Made by a program: the position numbers and the translations under genes. A model generated the notes under the pieces. The model had not been told where the DNA came from. It did no database searches and saw only the letters and a list, made by a program, of their open reading frames with translations. 64,000 nucleotides of DNA from the NCBI GenBank assembly GCA_003254925.1, contig QANZ01005809.1, forward strand, positions 246,974-310,973, in the 5' to 3' direction. Below, piece by piece: positions 24,021-36,603 of the stretch. Each line of letters begins with the position of its first letter. The first letter of the stretch is position 1. The stretch comes from Chamaecrista fasciculata (Eukaryota; Streptophyta; Magnoliopsida; Fabales; Fabaceae).

Positions 24021-25326
24021 ATGGCTAACATCGAGGACTTCCCCCATGATCACCTTCTGGAGGACGACCACTCTGACTCTCAGGAGAACGCCCCTGGAAC
24101 TCAGGAGGGCCACAGACAGAAGGAACTGAGAGACGAGGGACCCTCTCGAACTGCACCACCTGTGACCCAGACGGGCGCCACAGGACTGACATTCGAAGCT
24201 CAGGACATCATGTCCATTTTCCGCGGAATGATGAAAGAGCACACGGATGCCCTCCGTCGCGAGTTTCAGAATCTCTCCATTCACAACACTCCCAGTGGGA
24301 CCCCCCAGGGTTCCAACCCGGCCCGCCGCCACACTACAGCGGTTCTGCTTAGAACATCTCGGCCGCCGCAGGCTTCGAGGACGAGCCAGGCACCATCATC
24401 CCTCAGAAGGGGCCTTTTGCGTTGTCCATTCAGCGTGACATCCTTCACAGGGTTTTAAGATGCCTGTAAAGATTACACCATATGAGCCCGCCGCGGATCC
24501 AAACATGCATATGAAGGCATTCAATGTCGCTGTCCAGCTAGCGTCCATCATCGAAGGGAAAAAATGCAAGTTGTTCCCGACCACTCTCGGCCCGGAGGGC
24601 CTTCATTGGTACGCTCGTCTCTCGGATTACTCCATTAGTACCTTTGAGGAGTTGGAGGCCGCCTTCCTCAAACGGTTTGCTACAAGTATCATCTATAAAA
24701 AGTCATCGACTGTGATGGCAGACCTGATTCAGGGTTCCAGCGAGAGTCTCCGGAACTTCCTCAAGCGTTTCTCCGAGCGCTGCCACGAGGTTGAAGACTT
24801 GGAGGATAGCGTGGCCATCCACGCCTTTAAACAGGGACTCCGTCCCGGAAACGTCTCCGACGAGTTGGCGCTCGCCAATCCAAAGACGCTTGAATCACTG
24901 CTCAAGCGAGCCAGCGAATTTATCGTTAAGGAGGACAACCAGTTCGCCTCCAAGAGCTGCTTCAACAAAATGAAGGACACACAGAACGGTCAGCCAGCCG
25001 GCCGGAATCGAAACGGGAACGGAAAATGGAAGATGCACGATCGCCCTTCATCTTCATCCCAGGGATCCTCACGCCCGCCTTTCACGGGCAAACTCCCAAC
25101 ATATCATGTTCTCACTGTCTCCAGATCACAAATCTGGCGCGCCTGCTGTACGCTCGACATCTTCCCTATAGCAAAGCCTCTCCCTATTAAGCCTGGTCGC
25201 CCAAGAGATACCAGCAAGCATTGCAGATATCACAACGGCTACGGGCATACCACCGACGAGTGCATCTCCCTAAAAGATGTCATTGAGCAGCTCATCCGTG
25301 ACGGCCACCTGGCCGAGTACAAGTAA
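24021..25326 (+). pseudogene. Gypsy gag (frameshifted)
   Basis: Begins MANIEDFPHDHLLEDDHSD at 24021. A frame change near 24440 moves the reading to the frame starting at 24460. The retrotransposon gag domain covers about 24520-24960, with HWYARLSDYSISTFEELEAA and FLKRFATSII. It is followed by a basic, Ser-rich linker and a zinc-knuckle-like CRYHNGYGHTTDEC at about 25222. A TAA stop at 25324-25326 separates it from the protease part; a second in-frame stop follows near 25363. Gag would form the virus-like particle; this copy cannot do so as one protein. Confidence 0.88.
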
Positions 25327-25389
25327 AAGAAGAGACCAGAGTCTAACAGGGACGCCTCTTAGCCCAAAAATAGGAAGATCATCGAGGAC

Positions 25390-26187
25390 GTGGGCGGCAG
25401 TACCAAACAGAGTGAAGCGCCCGCCAAAAGCGTGATCAACACCATCTCTGGTGGAATTCACAGCCACAGGACGCCCCACAACCGCAAAACCATTATGCGG
25501 TCAATCATGTGCATGCACTACACCAACAAGCGCTCCCACGAGGATATCCACGCGCCAATCACTTTCACCTCTGATGAGCTGATGCTCGTCGAGTATGACG
25601 AGCCTATGGTCATCACGGTGCGCATCGGCGAGATCGACGTTCGAAGAATCTTAGTGGATCAGGGATCATCATCTGACATCCTGTATTTCCACGCTTTCGA
25701 ACATCTGGGTATCCCTCTAGGCACCCTGAAGCCTTTCCACGAACCACTGATCGGCTTTGTAGGGACAAGGACGCCCGCCGAAGGAGTCCTGGAAGCCAAG
25801 CTGACGTTGGAGGGAGATGGGACTCCCCCCAGAACATCCGCCATCTATGCTAGCTTCATCGTTGTGGCCGCCCCATCCGCATACAACGCCATCCTCGGAC
25901 GCTCAAGTCTGAATGCTTTCCGAGTCTTGATCTCCACCGCTCATTTACTAATGAAATTTCCAACTCGGTGGGGGACAGCAAGTCTCCGAGGTGACCAGCT
26001 CGAGGGTCGCCGATGCTATGCAACAAGCTTGGCTCGGGTCACGATCGACCCCATCTACCAGACTTGCCCATTTATGGAGGAAAAACCGGACTCTCCTCCC
26101 CCGGAGCCCGCCGGAGAGGATGCAGACACAAGCGCAACAACCGAAATAACAGACCTACGTGACGAGGTAAACCACGCCAGTGGCTGA
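25390..26187 (+). pseudogene. Gypsy aspartic protease region
   Basis: Open frame containing VDQGSSSDILY near 25653-25685, the plant Tat-type form of the retroviral aspartic protease active site, and AYNAILGRSSLNAF at about 25879. It stops at 26185-26187 before the RT. About 290 bp with no open frame separates it from the RT, so the polyprotein is broken here. Confidence 0.85.
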
Positions 26188-26477
26188 CGCCTCTTGGAGT
26201 AGCTAACTCTAAATGGGTGGATTTGGCGCCCGATCTTAAGATTAGTTGCAATCTTTCTCTTTCATGTCTGTTCTGTTTCTATGTTCGTTTTCCCCTTCCC
26301 TAAAATGCTTAAGGCCCACCTTTATCATTTCTATGTACGCTCCGACCTACCCATGACGGACGAATTATTTACTTAATGAGACGTTATTTCCCTTTATGCA
26401 ATCTCTTGCACACTTTATTCTTAAACGTTTCTCATCATACGTTTTAGGTAGAGGGCGCACGCCGTAAACCTTCGGAC

Positions 26478-27191
26478 GTGCTTGTCCAACTTCACTTCCC
26501 CGGGCACCCGGAGCGAACAGTGAGCATCTCAGCGGACCTACCCGCACAGCAAAAAGCCAGGTTATCCGACTTCTTGCTCGCCAACGGCGATATTTTTGCA
26601 TGGTCCACCTCGGACATGCCTGGCGTAGACCCCAAGCTGGTCATGCATTCCCTCGATGTGGATGACCGCCGCGGGGTGTTCCAAAAGAAGCGAGTCCTGG
26701 GGTTAGAGCGGCAGCTCGCCACAAAGGAGGAAGTAAACAAGTTGCTGGCGGTCGGCTTCATTCGGGAGACCAAATATCCCACCTGGCTGTCCAATGTCGT
26801 TATGGTCCCCAAGCACAATGGCAAATGGCGAATGTGCGTGGACTTCACAAACCTAAAAAAGGCGACCCCCAAGGACCTTCACCCGCTTCCGAGTATAGAC
26901 AAACTAGTGGACAACACCTGCGGGTACGCCACTTTGAGCTTCCTAGATGCCTTTTCAGGCTATAACAAGATCAAGATGAACCCCAAGGACGTCGACAAGA
27001 CGGCTTTCGTCACTGAACAAGGTATCTACTGCTACAAAGTCATGCCCTTCGGCTTGAAGAACAAAGGCGCCACTTATCAGCGGATGATGGACCGCTTCTT
27101 CAAAGATAATGTAGGCAAGAACATTGAAGTCTACGTCGATGACATGGTCGTCAAAACAAAGGCTGGCGGCGACCACCTTGATGACATGTAG
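26478..27191 (+). pseudogene. Gypsy reverse transcriptase
   Basis: Contains NGKWRMCVDFTNLKKATPKD, SFLDAFSGYNKIKMNP and VMPFGLKNKGATYQRMM, and the catalytic box YVDDMVVKT at about 27132-27160, in the normal RT order. A TAG at 27189-27191 and another at about 27201 interrupt the frame soon after the catalytic box. Confidence 0.92.
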
Positions 27192-28529
27192 GAAATCTTC
27201 TAGATTCTCCGCCACTACGGGCTACGCCTCAACCCGGCCAAATGCGCCTTTGGGGTCGCCGAGGGCAAGTTCCTAGGATTCATGATCTCCCAGCGCGGGA
27301 TAGAGGCCAACCCGGATCAATGCCAAGCCATCCTCGACATGACATCACCAAAAACTCTGAAGGAGGTACAATGCCTCAATGGGCGCATAGCCGCGCTCCA
27401 TCGCTTCCTGGCAAGGTCGGGCGACCGATGCTTACCCTTCTTCAAAACTCTTAAAGGAGGAAAGAACTTCACTTGGACCGCCGAATGTGAAAAGGCGTTC
27501 CAAGAGCTGAAGACGTATCTAAGCAGACTGCCCATACTCACAACCTCAACGCTAGGCAAGCCGATCTATGTATACCTTGCCGCAACCGATGTGGCAGTAA
27601 GCTCCGTCTTTATCACCGAAGACAAAGACGAACAACGACTAATCTATTTCTCCAGCAAAGTACTCACGGGCGCCGAGACCCGATATCACTTGCTGGAAAA
27701 GCTAGTATACGCACTACTCATTTCCACAAGGAAGTTGCGACCGTACTATCAACAGTATGTGATAATCGTCCAGACTGACCGCCCCATGCGACAAATCATC
27801 CATCAGCCCGACATTGCGGGCCGCCTTGTCAACTGGTCTATCGAGCTTTCTAAATTCGGCCTCTCTTTCGAGCCTCGGCGCGCGATAAAGGGGCAAGCTC
27901 TCGCCGACTTCGTCGCCGAGATGACGCCCGCCAATCCAGCCTCCACCACCTGGAATGCTTACATAGATGGTGCTTCGTCCTTCAAGCTTCGCGGTGCAGG
28001 AGTCATCGTTGAGTCGCCCGACGGTTACGCCATCGAACAAGCTATCGACATACGCTTTCCTGCCACAAATAATCAGGCAGAGTATGAAGCCCTCATTGCC
28101 GCCCTCGAACTCACCGTGGGCATGGGCGCCCAGGACATTCATGTCTACAGCGACTCCCAGCTTGTAGTCGGACACATGAAAGGAGATTTCGATGCCAAGG
28201 AACCAACTATACTCAAATATGTGGAAAAGGCACAATACATCCTCTGTCATCACATCCGGGCCGCCCAGTTCTCGCACATCTTGCGTTCTAAAAACACCAG
28301 GGCAGACGCTTTGGCCAAACTAGCCTCTAAGCCGAACGCTAGAGGCCGCTCTTCTATCATTCACACCACCTTGGAACGCCCATCAATTGAAGGACCAATG
28401 GTCCTGACTGTTGAAACGACCCCTGACTGGCGAACACCAATCATGGCTTACATCATAAATGGCATTCTCTCGCCTGACAGGAACGAAGCCCGAAAGGTCG
28501 TACGCCGGGCTGACCACTACTTCCTCTAG
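27192..28529 (+). pseudogene. Gypsy RT connection and RNase H
   Basis: After the stops the frame resumes with LNPAKCAFGV-type sequence and GFMISQRGIEANPDQC, the usual RT thumb/connection. It continues through FTWTAECEKAFQELK (RNase H start) and LIYFSSKVLTGAETRYHLLE. A second RNase-H-like module follows, typical of Tat elements, with YIDGASSFKLRGAGV (about 27960), NNQAEYEALIAALEL and VYSDSQLVVG. A TAG at 28527-28529 ends the frame. The dual RNase H supports a Tat assignment. Confidence 0.85.
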
Positions 28530-28559
28530 GGGAATGACCTTTATCGGCGAGGTCACTCT

Positions 28560-29073
28560 ATGCCTTGCCTCAGATTCGTCGGACCGAACGACGCCCACCT
28601 CATCCTCGAAGAGCTCCACGAAGGACTCTGCGGCTCACATCAAGCCGCACCCACTCTAAAGCGCAAAGTCCTCATCTCGGGGTACTATTGGCCTTCCATC
28701 ATCAGGGACGCCACCGAACTGGTGAAAACTTGCAGGAAGTTCCAGGAGCACGCCAACCACATCCATATCCCAGGAGAACACATGAGCCCAATGGAGTCCC
28801 CCTGCCCTTTCGACGTATGGGGTATCGACATCCTCTGGCCATTTCCGACCGCCACAGGCCAACGGAGATTCCTTATCGTTGCAGTCGATCTCTTTACCAA
28901 ATGGATCGAGGCAGAACCGATGAAATCCATCAGCTCTGCTCAGATGAAAACCTTCATCTTGCAGAACATACTCTCCCGATTTGGCGTCCCCCAACGAATC
29001 ATCAGTGATAACGGCCGCCAATTCATCAGTGAATCTTTTCGTGACTTTTGTGCCGAATATGACATCTCCCTGG
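28560..29073 (+). pseudogene. Gypsy integrase, 3' half lost
   Basis: Contains the core-domain start with WGIDILWPFPTATGQRRFLI and VDLFTKWIEAEPM, then FGVPQRIISDNGRQF (about 28980-29020), so the first two catalytic Asp residues are present. The usual glycosylase-like zinc segment lies upstream (CRKFQEHAN). The frame enters the copia LTR at 29074. The remaining core, including the third catalytic acidic residue, and the C-terminal domain are not found on the other side of the copia insertion. Confidence 0.88.
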
Positions 29074-30736
29074 TGTTGGAGATTGTGCCCTAGGGCCAAT
29101 CGTTTTATGTAAATATGTTGTGAACATATTATTAATTTATGGAAGATAAATTAATGTGTTATCATGTTATTAGCATGTTTACTATGATAACATCCGTGAT
29201 TAATTATGAGATAATTAATCTAAAATTGTCCCTGATCGATTATTTTTGTGGGAACAAAAATGAACTAAGACCAGCATGACCTCGGTGCATGAGATGCATG
29301 CACTAGATGCTGGGACGAGAGTCATGGTGCAATTACGTAAGGTGGTTACGAGTTGCTGGACTGACCCGGAGAGTCCTGCATGGGTTTAGTCATCAGCTTG
29401 CCTCTCCTTGTACGCCTGTAGCGATGCCTTAGACCTGAGGTCATCATTATTCCGGCATTGCAGTTGTCAGGCTTTGGCTTAGTCTAACGCTGCCCGTAAC
29501 AGGGTAGTCATAAGGGCTAAATACGGGTCTGGTTGATTGCATTGCTGTGGAATGTGGATTGGCCAAAATGGGATTTTGTCCCTCATCAGATGAGAGATAT
29601 CTAACTGGCGTCCTCGATGAGTCTGTCCAGGAAAAAGAGTGGCCACTCAAGAATTGGGACTTAGTCAGGGAATCGAGAAAGTTGTGGTTTGGATTATGGA
29701 TGACATTTATGTGCCTAGTCCATGACCAAGATATCGTAGGACAATCGGATCTCTGACACGGAGGTACTGAGGTTAAGTCGTTTTAGTAAAAACGATAACT
29801 CACGTGTTTTGGGTAGTTGTGATGGCTTGCTAGAGTCCGCTCACNTAGTTTTATTAATTCAAATAATAAGTTTGAATTCAAAAGATTTGATGGAGATTTC
29901 AAAAGATTTGAATTCAAAAGATTTGGTGAAGATCTCATCTCAGAATCTTTGGTGAATCAAAAATAAGGAAAGTTTTTGATTTATAAAATTCCAAGGAAAA
30001 GGGGAGAGTGAGATGGCGCCATCTTGGTGGGTCCCAATGGGAGATTTGATCTCTCATTTGATTCTCCAAGATTGCAATTTGAATTTATAATTATAATATT
30101 ACGATAATATTATAATTATAAATTCAAGCCTTAAAATAATTATATTATCAGAATATCTTTATTTTAGGAATAATTAAATCACCAAATTTTGATCTATAAA
30201 AAGGGGACAAGTCGACTTGCCCATAATGCATAGCATACCAACCCTAATTTGATTTTCCTCCTAAGAGTTAGAGAGAGAAAATATTCCTTTGCACACACAA
30301 GAGAGAAAGTCGACTTTCTCTAAGAGTTAGGGAATTTCGACTTAAGCTCTATAATTAGGGTTTGAGAGAAGAATAGGCAAGAAGGAGTTCTTGTGGGGGG
30401 ATTCTTCTAAGCGCCACCTCAATTGCTGTTTCAAGAAGGAGTTCTTGAAGTCAGAGGTCTGTAGATTGGTCCCAGATTCTTTTGGAGAAAAGAATTGGAG
30501 GCTAGCACCTCGGTGTTCGAAGAAACTGTTCGTGTGGATTACTGGCAGAGGGAGAACGCTGGGAGTGGGCTCCTTGGAACTCGCCTTGTTCAACCATCGG
30601 ATTGAAACTCGTGAGGTATAACACTAACCAAAAGTTTTAAATTCTACTAGCGGATCCGTTCGGGAATCATAGGACCTAGGCATTTTAATTGTTTTTCTTT
30701 TGCTTCCGCTGCCTTAGGCGCCTAGGATTCCCAACA
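29074..30736 (+). repeat. Copia 5' LTR
   Basis: Starts TGTTGGAGATTGTGCCC and ends TTCCCAACA, giving TG...CA ends and a length of 1663 bp. One ambiguous base is at 29845. The interior has AT-rich stretches near 30085-30180 and a TATA-like TATAAAAAGG near 30194. Confidence 0.9.
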
Positions 30737-30753
30737 GTGGTATTAGAGCCACG
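30737..30753 (+). other. Copia primer binding site
   Basis: TGGTATTAGAGCC begins one base after the LTR. It is a one-base variant of the TGGTATCAGAGCC site complementary to initiator methionine tRNA used by most plant copia elements. Confidence 0.88.
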
Positions 30754-32310
30754 CTAGTTCTAGGATTTAAAACTGTTTGTTTGTACATGTGATGTATGAT
30801 ATGTGTGTTTACCGCTTTCAATCACGTTTTGGTTTTACAAAAGAAATCCACCGATCACTTTTCTTAAAAATTCAATCTACAGAAGAAAGGTGCAAATTAT
30901 ATGTATGAGATACATATAAGTCGATTGGATCGACTGGAAAATTTTTCTTGATAATCTAGGCCAAAATCGAAATTCCTCTATAATTATAATTAAAAGTGTT
31001 TTAATTGTAATAATTATAAAGGTGGCTGAAAATTTGTTAAAATTGTGAATTTTAAAATTTTTGGGGGTCAATATTTATAAATTCTTGAATGGTGATTCTT
31101 GGTATTTATAATTATTGACAAGAGGCCTAATCTCAAGAAAAAAGCATGTTAAAATTGCACAGACCTAATTTGGACACAATTTTAAAAGGAGTTTTAATTT
31201 GTGTGTTTGTTACCGTGTTTGACATAATTGTATGAATTGTTCATATTTGAATTGTGTGGTGTTGGATATGGCTCTAAGAGGTTTATTTCGGTAAATACGG
31301 CCTGCGTGTCGTCTCCCTCTACTCTGGTGTAAAATTTAATTTCTGTTTATACCTCAATGTAACTGGGGTTTATTCACGTGTAATTTTATTTTTCCTTTTA
31401 GAAAGGTTCTCTCATTGGCTTGGGAGAACTCTAGGGTAGATGGGCCATATCTAAACACGGTGTTTGTTTTTACATTTAGTTGTATGTGATGCGCTAGATG
31501 CATGTTTAGGGTGCGATTTTAACATGATAATTATTTATATATATCGCGCTACAACCACGTATACGATACGAGCGTGGGGTTTTGTATACGATAAAAAATC
31601 CGGGCACATGTTTATATGTATGAGATACATGGGGTAATAAACATGTCGCATGACTCGTTTAATTTTAAAAAAAAAGGAAGCTTTTAAAATTAAAAGTCGG
31701 AACCTTATTTTAATTAATTTTAAAATATTCAAACCCTTTTAGAAAATTTAAGTAATTAATGCCATCGCTAAAACGCCCTGCCAAAATCTTGTTCATCGTA
31801 GAGCGGTGATCGCCTCCGCGACACGTATCTACCTTGACCTTGAGGAAGCATGGGTGAATGGGATTTTCAACACGATGCCCGTTGAAATCTTGATTCTTTG
31901 AATACGGTGATCGCCTCCGCGACACGTATTGCAGTTGGGCCTTGATGATATGGGGGTTGGCCTTTTGGGCCTCATTGTCTTGAATTTAGCCATTCACATG
32001 TTTTACCGAGTGACTTAATGGGGTTATCAAAACAGTTTTGGACCTCAAGGCATTAGATGGGATAAACATGCCATAATAAGTATCATGAGATGATATAGTC
32101 CCATAAGGATCTGAGAGTCACATGAGATGTGATTGGTAAGGAGTTACCTACCTAAATAACTAAAGGGTGCATGATCGCCTCCGCGACGGTATACTTTAGT
32201 GAAATATGGATCTTAGCCACCAAATAATAAATTTCACTGGGTTTTATAAAGTGGTGGATACAATTTTATTTTTCCTGCTAATTAAAGCTTTTCATATCTA
32301 AATTGTAGAA
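30754..32310 (+). other. Copia leader with three copies of a GC-rich motif
   Basis: About 1.5 kb of non-coding leader. The motif GATCGCCTCCGCGAC recurs three times. Two copies share the longer CGGTGATCGCCTCCGCGACA (31804 and 31905, about 100 bp apart) and the third is at 32173. No open frame of note. Confidence 0.7.
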
Positions 32311-32935
32311 ATGGAAACGAACGTTCAAACACTATCACTGCGATCTATCCTTGAGAAGGACAAGTTGACTGGGACTAACTTTCTTGACTGGTATCGAAAT
32401 CTGAGAATAGTTCTCACCCAGGAAAGAAAGCTCTATGTCTTAGAGAACCCCATCCCTGAACAGCCTGCTGCTAACGCTCCAAGAGCACAGAGAGATGCTT
32501 ACGAGAAGCATCAAAGTGACTCTGTGGACGTTGCCTGTCTTATGCTGGTAACCATGGTTCCCAAAGAACTTGGAGAACAAAGGGGCATATGAGATAATAA
32601 CACATCTCAGGGAAATGTTCCAAGTACAGGCAAGGCAAGAGAGATTTGAGACAGCAAAGGCTCTATACTCTTGCAAGATGGCAGAAGGTCAATCTGTTAG
32701 TGCCCACGTCTTGAAGATGCAGGGGTACATAGATCACCTTGCCCGGCTGGGTCTTCCCATTGTGCCAGAGCTAGCGACGGATTTGATCCTGAATTCGCTA
32801 CCTAGAAGTTATGACCAGTTCGTCTTAAACTTTAACATGAATGGCAGGGAGAAAACCGTTTCTGAACTACATGGGATGCTAAAGACTGCTGAGGCATCTA
32901 TTAAGAAGGCGCCTAGCACTGTCTTACTAGTTTAG
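32311..32935 (+). pseudogene. Copia gag (frameshifted)
   Basis: Starts METNVQTLSLRSILEKDKLT and NFLDWYRNLRIVL, the usual plant copia gag opening. A frame change near 32570 moves to the frame reading AYEIITHLREMFQVQARQER. It continues through NSLPRSYDQFVLNFNM to a TAG at 32933-32935. It would form the capsid of the virus-like particle. Confidence 0.9.
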
Positions 32936-33478
32936 AACAAGGGAAAGGGTAAGGGCAAAGGAAAGAGGAAATGAGACGCCGAGGTTGGTGGGACCAACCC
33001 TGCGGCTAAGCCTAACCCGCCGCCTGCCAAGAAGGCAAAGCCCAATAAGGATACAGTCTGTTTCTTCTGCCAGAAGCCGGGACACTGGAAGAGAAACTGT
33101 AAGCTGTTCTTGGAAGATCTGAAGAAGAAGAAGAAGAAGAGCGAAGCCTCTACTTCAGGTTTCTTTGTTATAGGCGTTCACTTGTCTACTCCTACTACTT
33201 GGGTATTAGATACCGCTTGTGGTTCTCACATATGTACTAATGTGCAGGGGTTGAGAAGAAGTAGAAAGCTGAACAGAGGCGAGGTGGACCTACGTGTGGG
33301 AAATGGAGCAAGAGTTGCTGCTGTTGCTGTAGGAACATACGAGCTAGTTTTGCCCACTGGGCTTATTTTGTCATTAAACAATTGTTATTATGTACCATCT
33401 CTTAGTTCTAACATTATTTCACTTTCTTATTTGGATAAGGAAGGATTTGTTTGTGTGAATGGAAATGGTAGATGTTGA
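32936..33478 (+). pseudogene. Copia zinc knuckle and protease
   Basis: Zinc knuckle CFFCQKPGHWKRNC at about 33060-33100 (CX2CX4HX4C). A lysine run follows, and then the protease site WVLDTACGSHIC at about 33199-33235. The active-site Gly of the usual DTG/DSG triad is Ala here, which would be expected to impair the enzyme. A TGA at 33476-33478 ends the frame. Confidence 0.85.
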
Positions 33479-34630
33479 ATTTATAAGAATGAAGTGTTAT
33501 ATGCTTATGGTGATTTGCATGATAACCACTATATCTTAAAATTGGAACAAAGACATAATAACGAAATCTATAACATCGATACGAAAAGGATTAAGACTGG
33601 CGAGCCTAATCCTACATACCTTTGGCATTGTCGTTTAGGCCATATAAACGAGAAACGCCTAGAGAAGCTCCATAGAGATGGACTTCTAAGCTCATTTGAT
33701 TTTGAATCATATGATGCTTGCGAATCTTGTCTACTTGGTAAAATGACAAAGGCGCCCTTCACTGGTCGCAGTGAAAGGGCAACTGACTTGTTGGGGATCA
33801 TACATAGTGATGTATGTGGACCCATGAGCATCAGTGCTAGAGGAGGTTACTCCTACTTCATTACGTTCACTGACGACTTCAGTAGATATGGGTATATCTA
33901 CCTGATGAAGCATAAGTCAGAGTCTTTTGACATGTTCAAAAGATTTCAGAATGAAGTTGAGAACCAGCTTGACAAGAAAATCAAGATCCTACGATCAGAT
34001 CGAGGAGGTGAGTATTTGAGTCAAGACTTCATTGATCATCTTAGTAGTTGTGGGATAGTCTCACAGCTTACTCCACCTGGAACACCACAGTGGAATGGTG
34101 TGTCTGAGAGGAGGAATCGAACTCTATTAGATATGGTTCGGTCTATGATGAGTCAAACCGATCTTCCGCCATCCTTTTGGGGGTAAGCTTTAGAAGCTGC
34201 CGCTTTCACACTTAACCGTGTTCCGTCCAAGGCTGTTGAGAAGACACCATATGAGATATGGAATGGGAGGAGTCCCATTATGTCTTAACTCAAGGTTTGG
34301 GGATGTGAGGTTTACGTTAAGCAGCAAGCTAACGATAAACTATCTCCCAAATCCCTCAAGTGTCTGTTTGTAGGTTACCCCAAGGAAACAAGGGGATACT
34401 ATGTCTACTACCCAGCTGACAACAAAGTGTTTTTAGTCAGGAGTGGATACTTCTTGGAGAAGGATCTAGTTTCCAAAAGAAACAGTGGGAGTAAGATAGA
34501 GCTGGAAGAAGTTCAAGCTTCACAAGACACGCCAGAGGCGCAGACGGAAACTGGAGAAGTTCCGCAAGATGTTGTGGAAGCTCCTCCACAAACACAAGGA
34601 CCACAAAGGTCTGATAGAACACGTTTTTAG
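33479..34630 (+). pseudogene. Copia integrase
   Basis: Zinc domain HCRLGHINEKRL with CESCLLGKMTKAPF. The DDE core follows: SDVCGPMSISARGGYSYFIT, then ILRSDRGGEYLSQDF and NGVSERRNRTLLDM, so all three acidic catalytic residues are present. In-frame stops occur at about 34184 and 34286, and a TAG at 34628-34630 precedes the RT. Confidence 0.9.
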
Positions 34631-35517
34631 CCAGAGAGATATTACGGATTTCTCGTGACCGAAAACAAGAATGTGTTGCTCACGAAGCGTGGTGAACCCA
34701 CCACCTATCAAGAGGCCATCGTAGATCCCAACTCAGAGAAATGGGTTGAAGCCATGAAGGCTGAGATGCAATCCATGTACGACAACAAGGTGTGGACCTT
34801 GGTCGCTCCACCTGAAGGGATAAAACCCGTAGGGTGCAAGTGGGTTTTCAAGGAGAAAACCGACATGGATGGCAACGTCAACGTCTTCAAGGCGAGGCTG
34901 GTTGCGAAGGGATTTACGCAACGTCATGGTATAGACTATGACAAAACGTTTTCGCCTGTTGCAATGGCCAAGTCCATTAGGATCCTCCTTGCCATAGCTG
35001 CATATTATGACTATGAGATATGGCAAATGGATGTCAAAACAGCGTTCCTTAACGGAAGGCTGCCCGAGGATGTATATATGATACAACCTGAGGGGTTTGA
35101 ATGTCCTGAGGCACCAGACATGGTGTGTAAGCTTCAGAGATCCATTTATGGATTGAAGCAGCATCCAGGAGTTGGAATCACCGTTTTGACGAAGTAGTCA
35201 AAGAGTTTGGCTTCTTGCAAAACCCTGACGAACCTTGTGTTTACAAGAAGGTTAGTGGGAGTACTATAGTATTCTTGGTACTGTATGTCGATGACATACT
35301 ACTCATTGGAAACGACGTTCCAACCTTAGAGATTATAAAATCCTGGTTAGGAAAATCTTTCTCAATGAAGGACTTGGGAGAAACTGCCTACATACTAGGC
35401 ATTAAGATCTATAGGGATAGATCTAAAAGGCTTCTCGGATTGAGTCAGAGTACATACTTGGATAAGGTATTGAAGAGGTTAATATGCAGGAATCCAAGAA
35501 GGGATTCGTCCCAATAA
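34631..35517 (+). pseudogene. Copia reverse transcriptase (frameshifted)
   Basis: Contains KWVEAMKAEMQSMYDNKVWT, the RT motif IWQMDVKTAFLNGRL, and CKLQRSIYGLKQ. A frame change falls near 35170, after which the catalytic LYVDDILLIGND appears at about 35281-35316. A further frame change lies near 35484-35517. Confidence 0.92.
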
Positions 35518-36269
35518 ATCATGGACTGACCTTGAGCAAGAAACAGTGTCCGAAGACACTTGTTGAGCGAAGGCGCATGAGTGGAATTCCCTATGCCTCG
35601 ACCATAGGATCCATCATGTATGCCATGTTATGTACTCGACCGGATGTGTCATTTGCCCTAAGTATGACGAGCCGATTCCAACAAGACCCTGGTGAGGATC
35701 ATTGGATCGCTGTCAAGAATATCCTTAAGTACTTGAGAAGGACTAAGGATGAGTTCTTGGTGTACGGTGGAACTGATGAGGAGCTATGTGTAAGGGGTTA
35801 CACAGATGCTAGTTTCCAAACCGACTAAGATGACTTTAAATCGCAGTCAGGATATGTGTTTCTCCTGAACGGCGGCAGCGTGAGTTGGAAGAGTTCCAAG
35901 CAGAGCACGATTGCCGATTCTCCAACGGAGTCTGAGTATATTGCAGCATCGGATGCGGCAAAGGAGGCTGTGTGGATTAGAAAGTTCATCTCCGAGCTTG
36001 GGGTGGTTCCGACCATTTCTGATCCCGTAACCCTGTATTGTGACAATAGTGGCGCTATTACACAAGCCAAGGAGCCACAGTCCCACCAGAGGACCAAATA
36101 TATACTCAGACGTTTTCACATTGTCAGGGAGATGATTGACAGAGGTGATGTAAAGATATGCAAAGTAGCAGGCGAGGACAACGTTGCTGATCCTCTGACT
36201 AAACCTCTTGCAAGGGTTATACATGAACGACATGTATCGTCGATGGGGATTAGACACATTGATCAGTGA
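35484..36269 (+). pseudogene. Copia RNase H
   Basis: Reads GIPYASTIGSIMYAMLCTRP and GYTDASFQTD, then a TAA at 35826-35828. It resumes in the same frame with [20 protein letters not shown] and [19 protein letters not shown], and ends in [10 protein letters not shown] at 36269. These are the conserved RNase H blocks of plant copia elements. Confidence 0.9.
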
Positions 36270-36308
36270 ACCTAGAGTAGGAAGAGCTAGATTAATGATT
36301 GTACCCTA

Positions 36309-36323
36309 GTGCAAGTGGGAGTC
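36309..36323 (+). other. Copia polypurine tract
   Basis: GTGCAAGTGGGAGTC lies immediately before the 3' LTR start TGTTGG; AAGTGGGAG is the standard plant copia polypurine tract. Confidence 0.8.
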
Positions 36324-36603
36324 TGTTGGAGATTGTGCCCTAGGGCCAATCGTTTTATGTAAATATGTTGTGAACATATTATTAATTTATGGAAGATAAA
36401 TTAATGTGTTATCATGTTATTAACATGTTTACTATGATAACATCCATGATAAATTATGAGATAATTAATTTAAAATTGTCCCTGGTCGATTATTTTTGTG
36501 GGAACAAAAATGAACTAAGACCAACATGACCTCGGTGCATGAGATGTATGCACTAGATGCTGGGACGAGAGTCATGGTGCAATTACGTAAGGTGGTTACG
36601 AGT
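36324..36603 (+). repeat. Copia 3' LTR, first 280 bp only
   Basis: Matches the 5' LTR from its first base to GGTGGTTACGAGT with about 7 substitutions. The remaining roughly 1380 bp of the LTR are absent; the sequence switches to an inverted LTR copy. Confidence 0.9.

Noticed and set aside
26492..28277. Long minus-strand frames opposite gypsy pol
   Set aside because: They mirror the RT and RNase H codons and contain no domain of their own.
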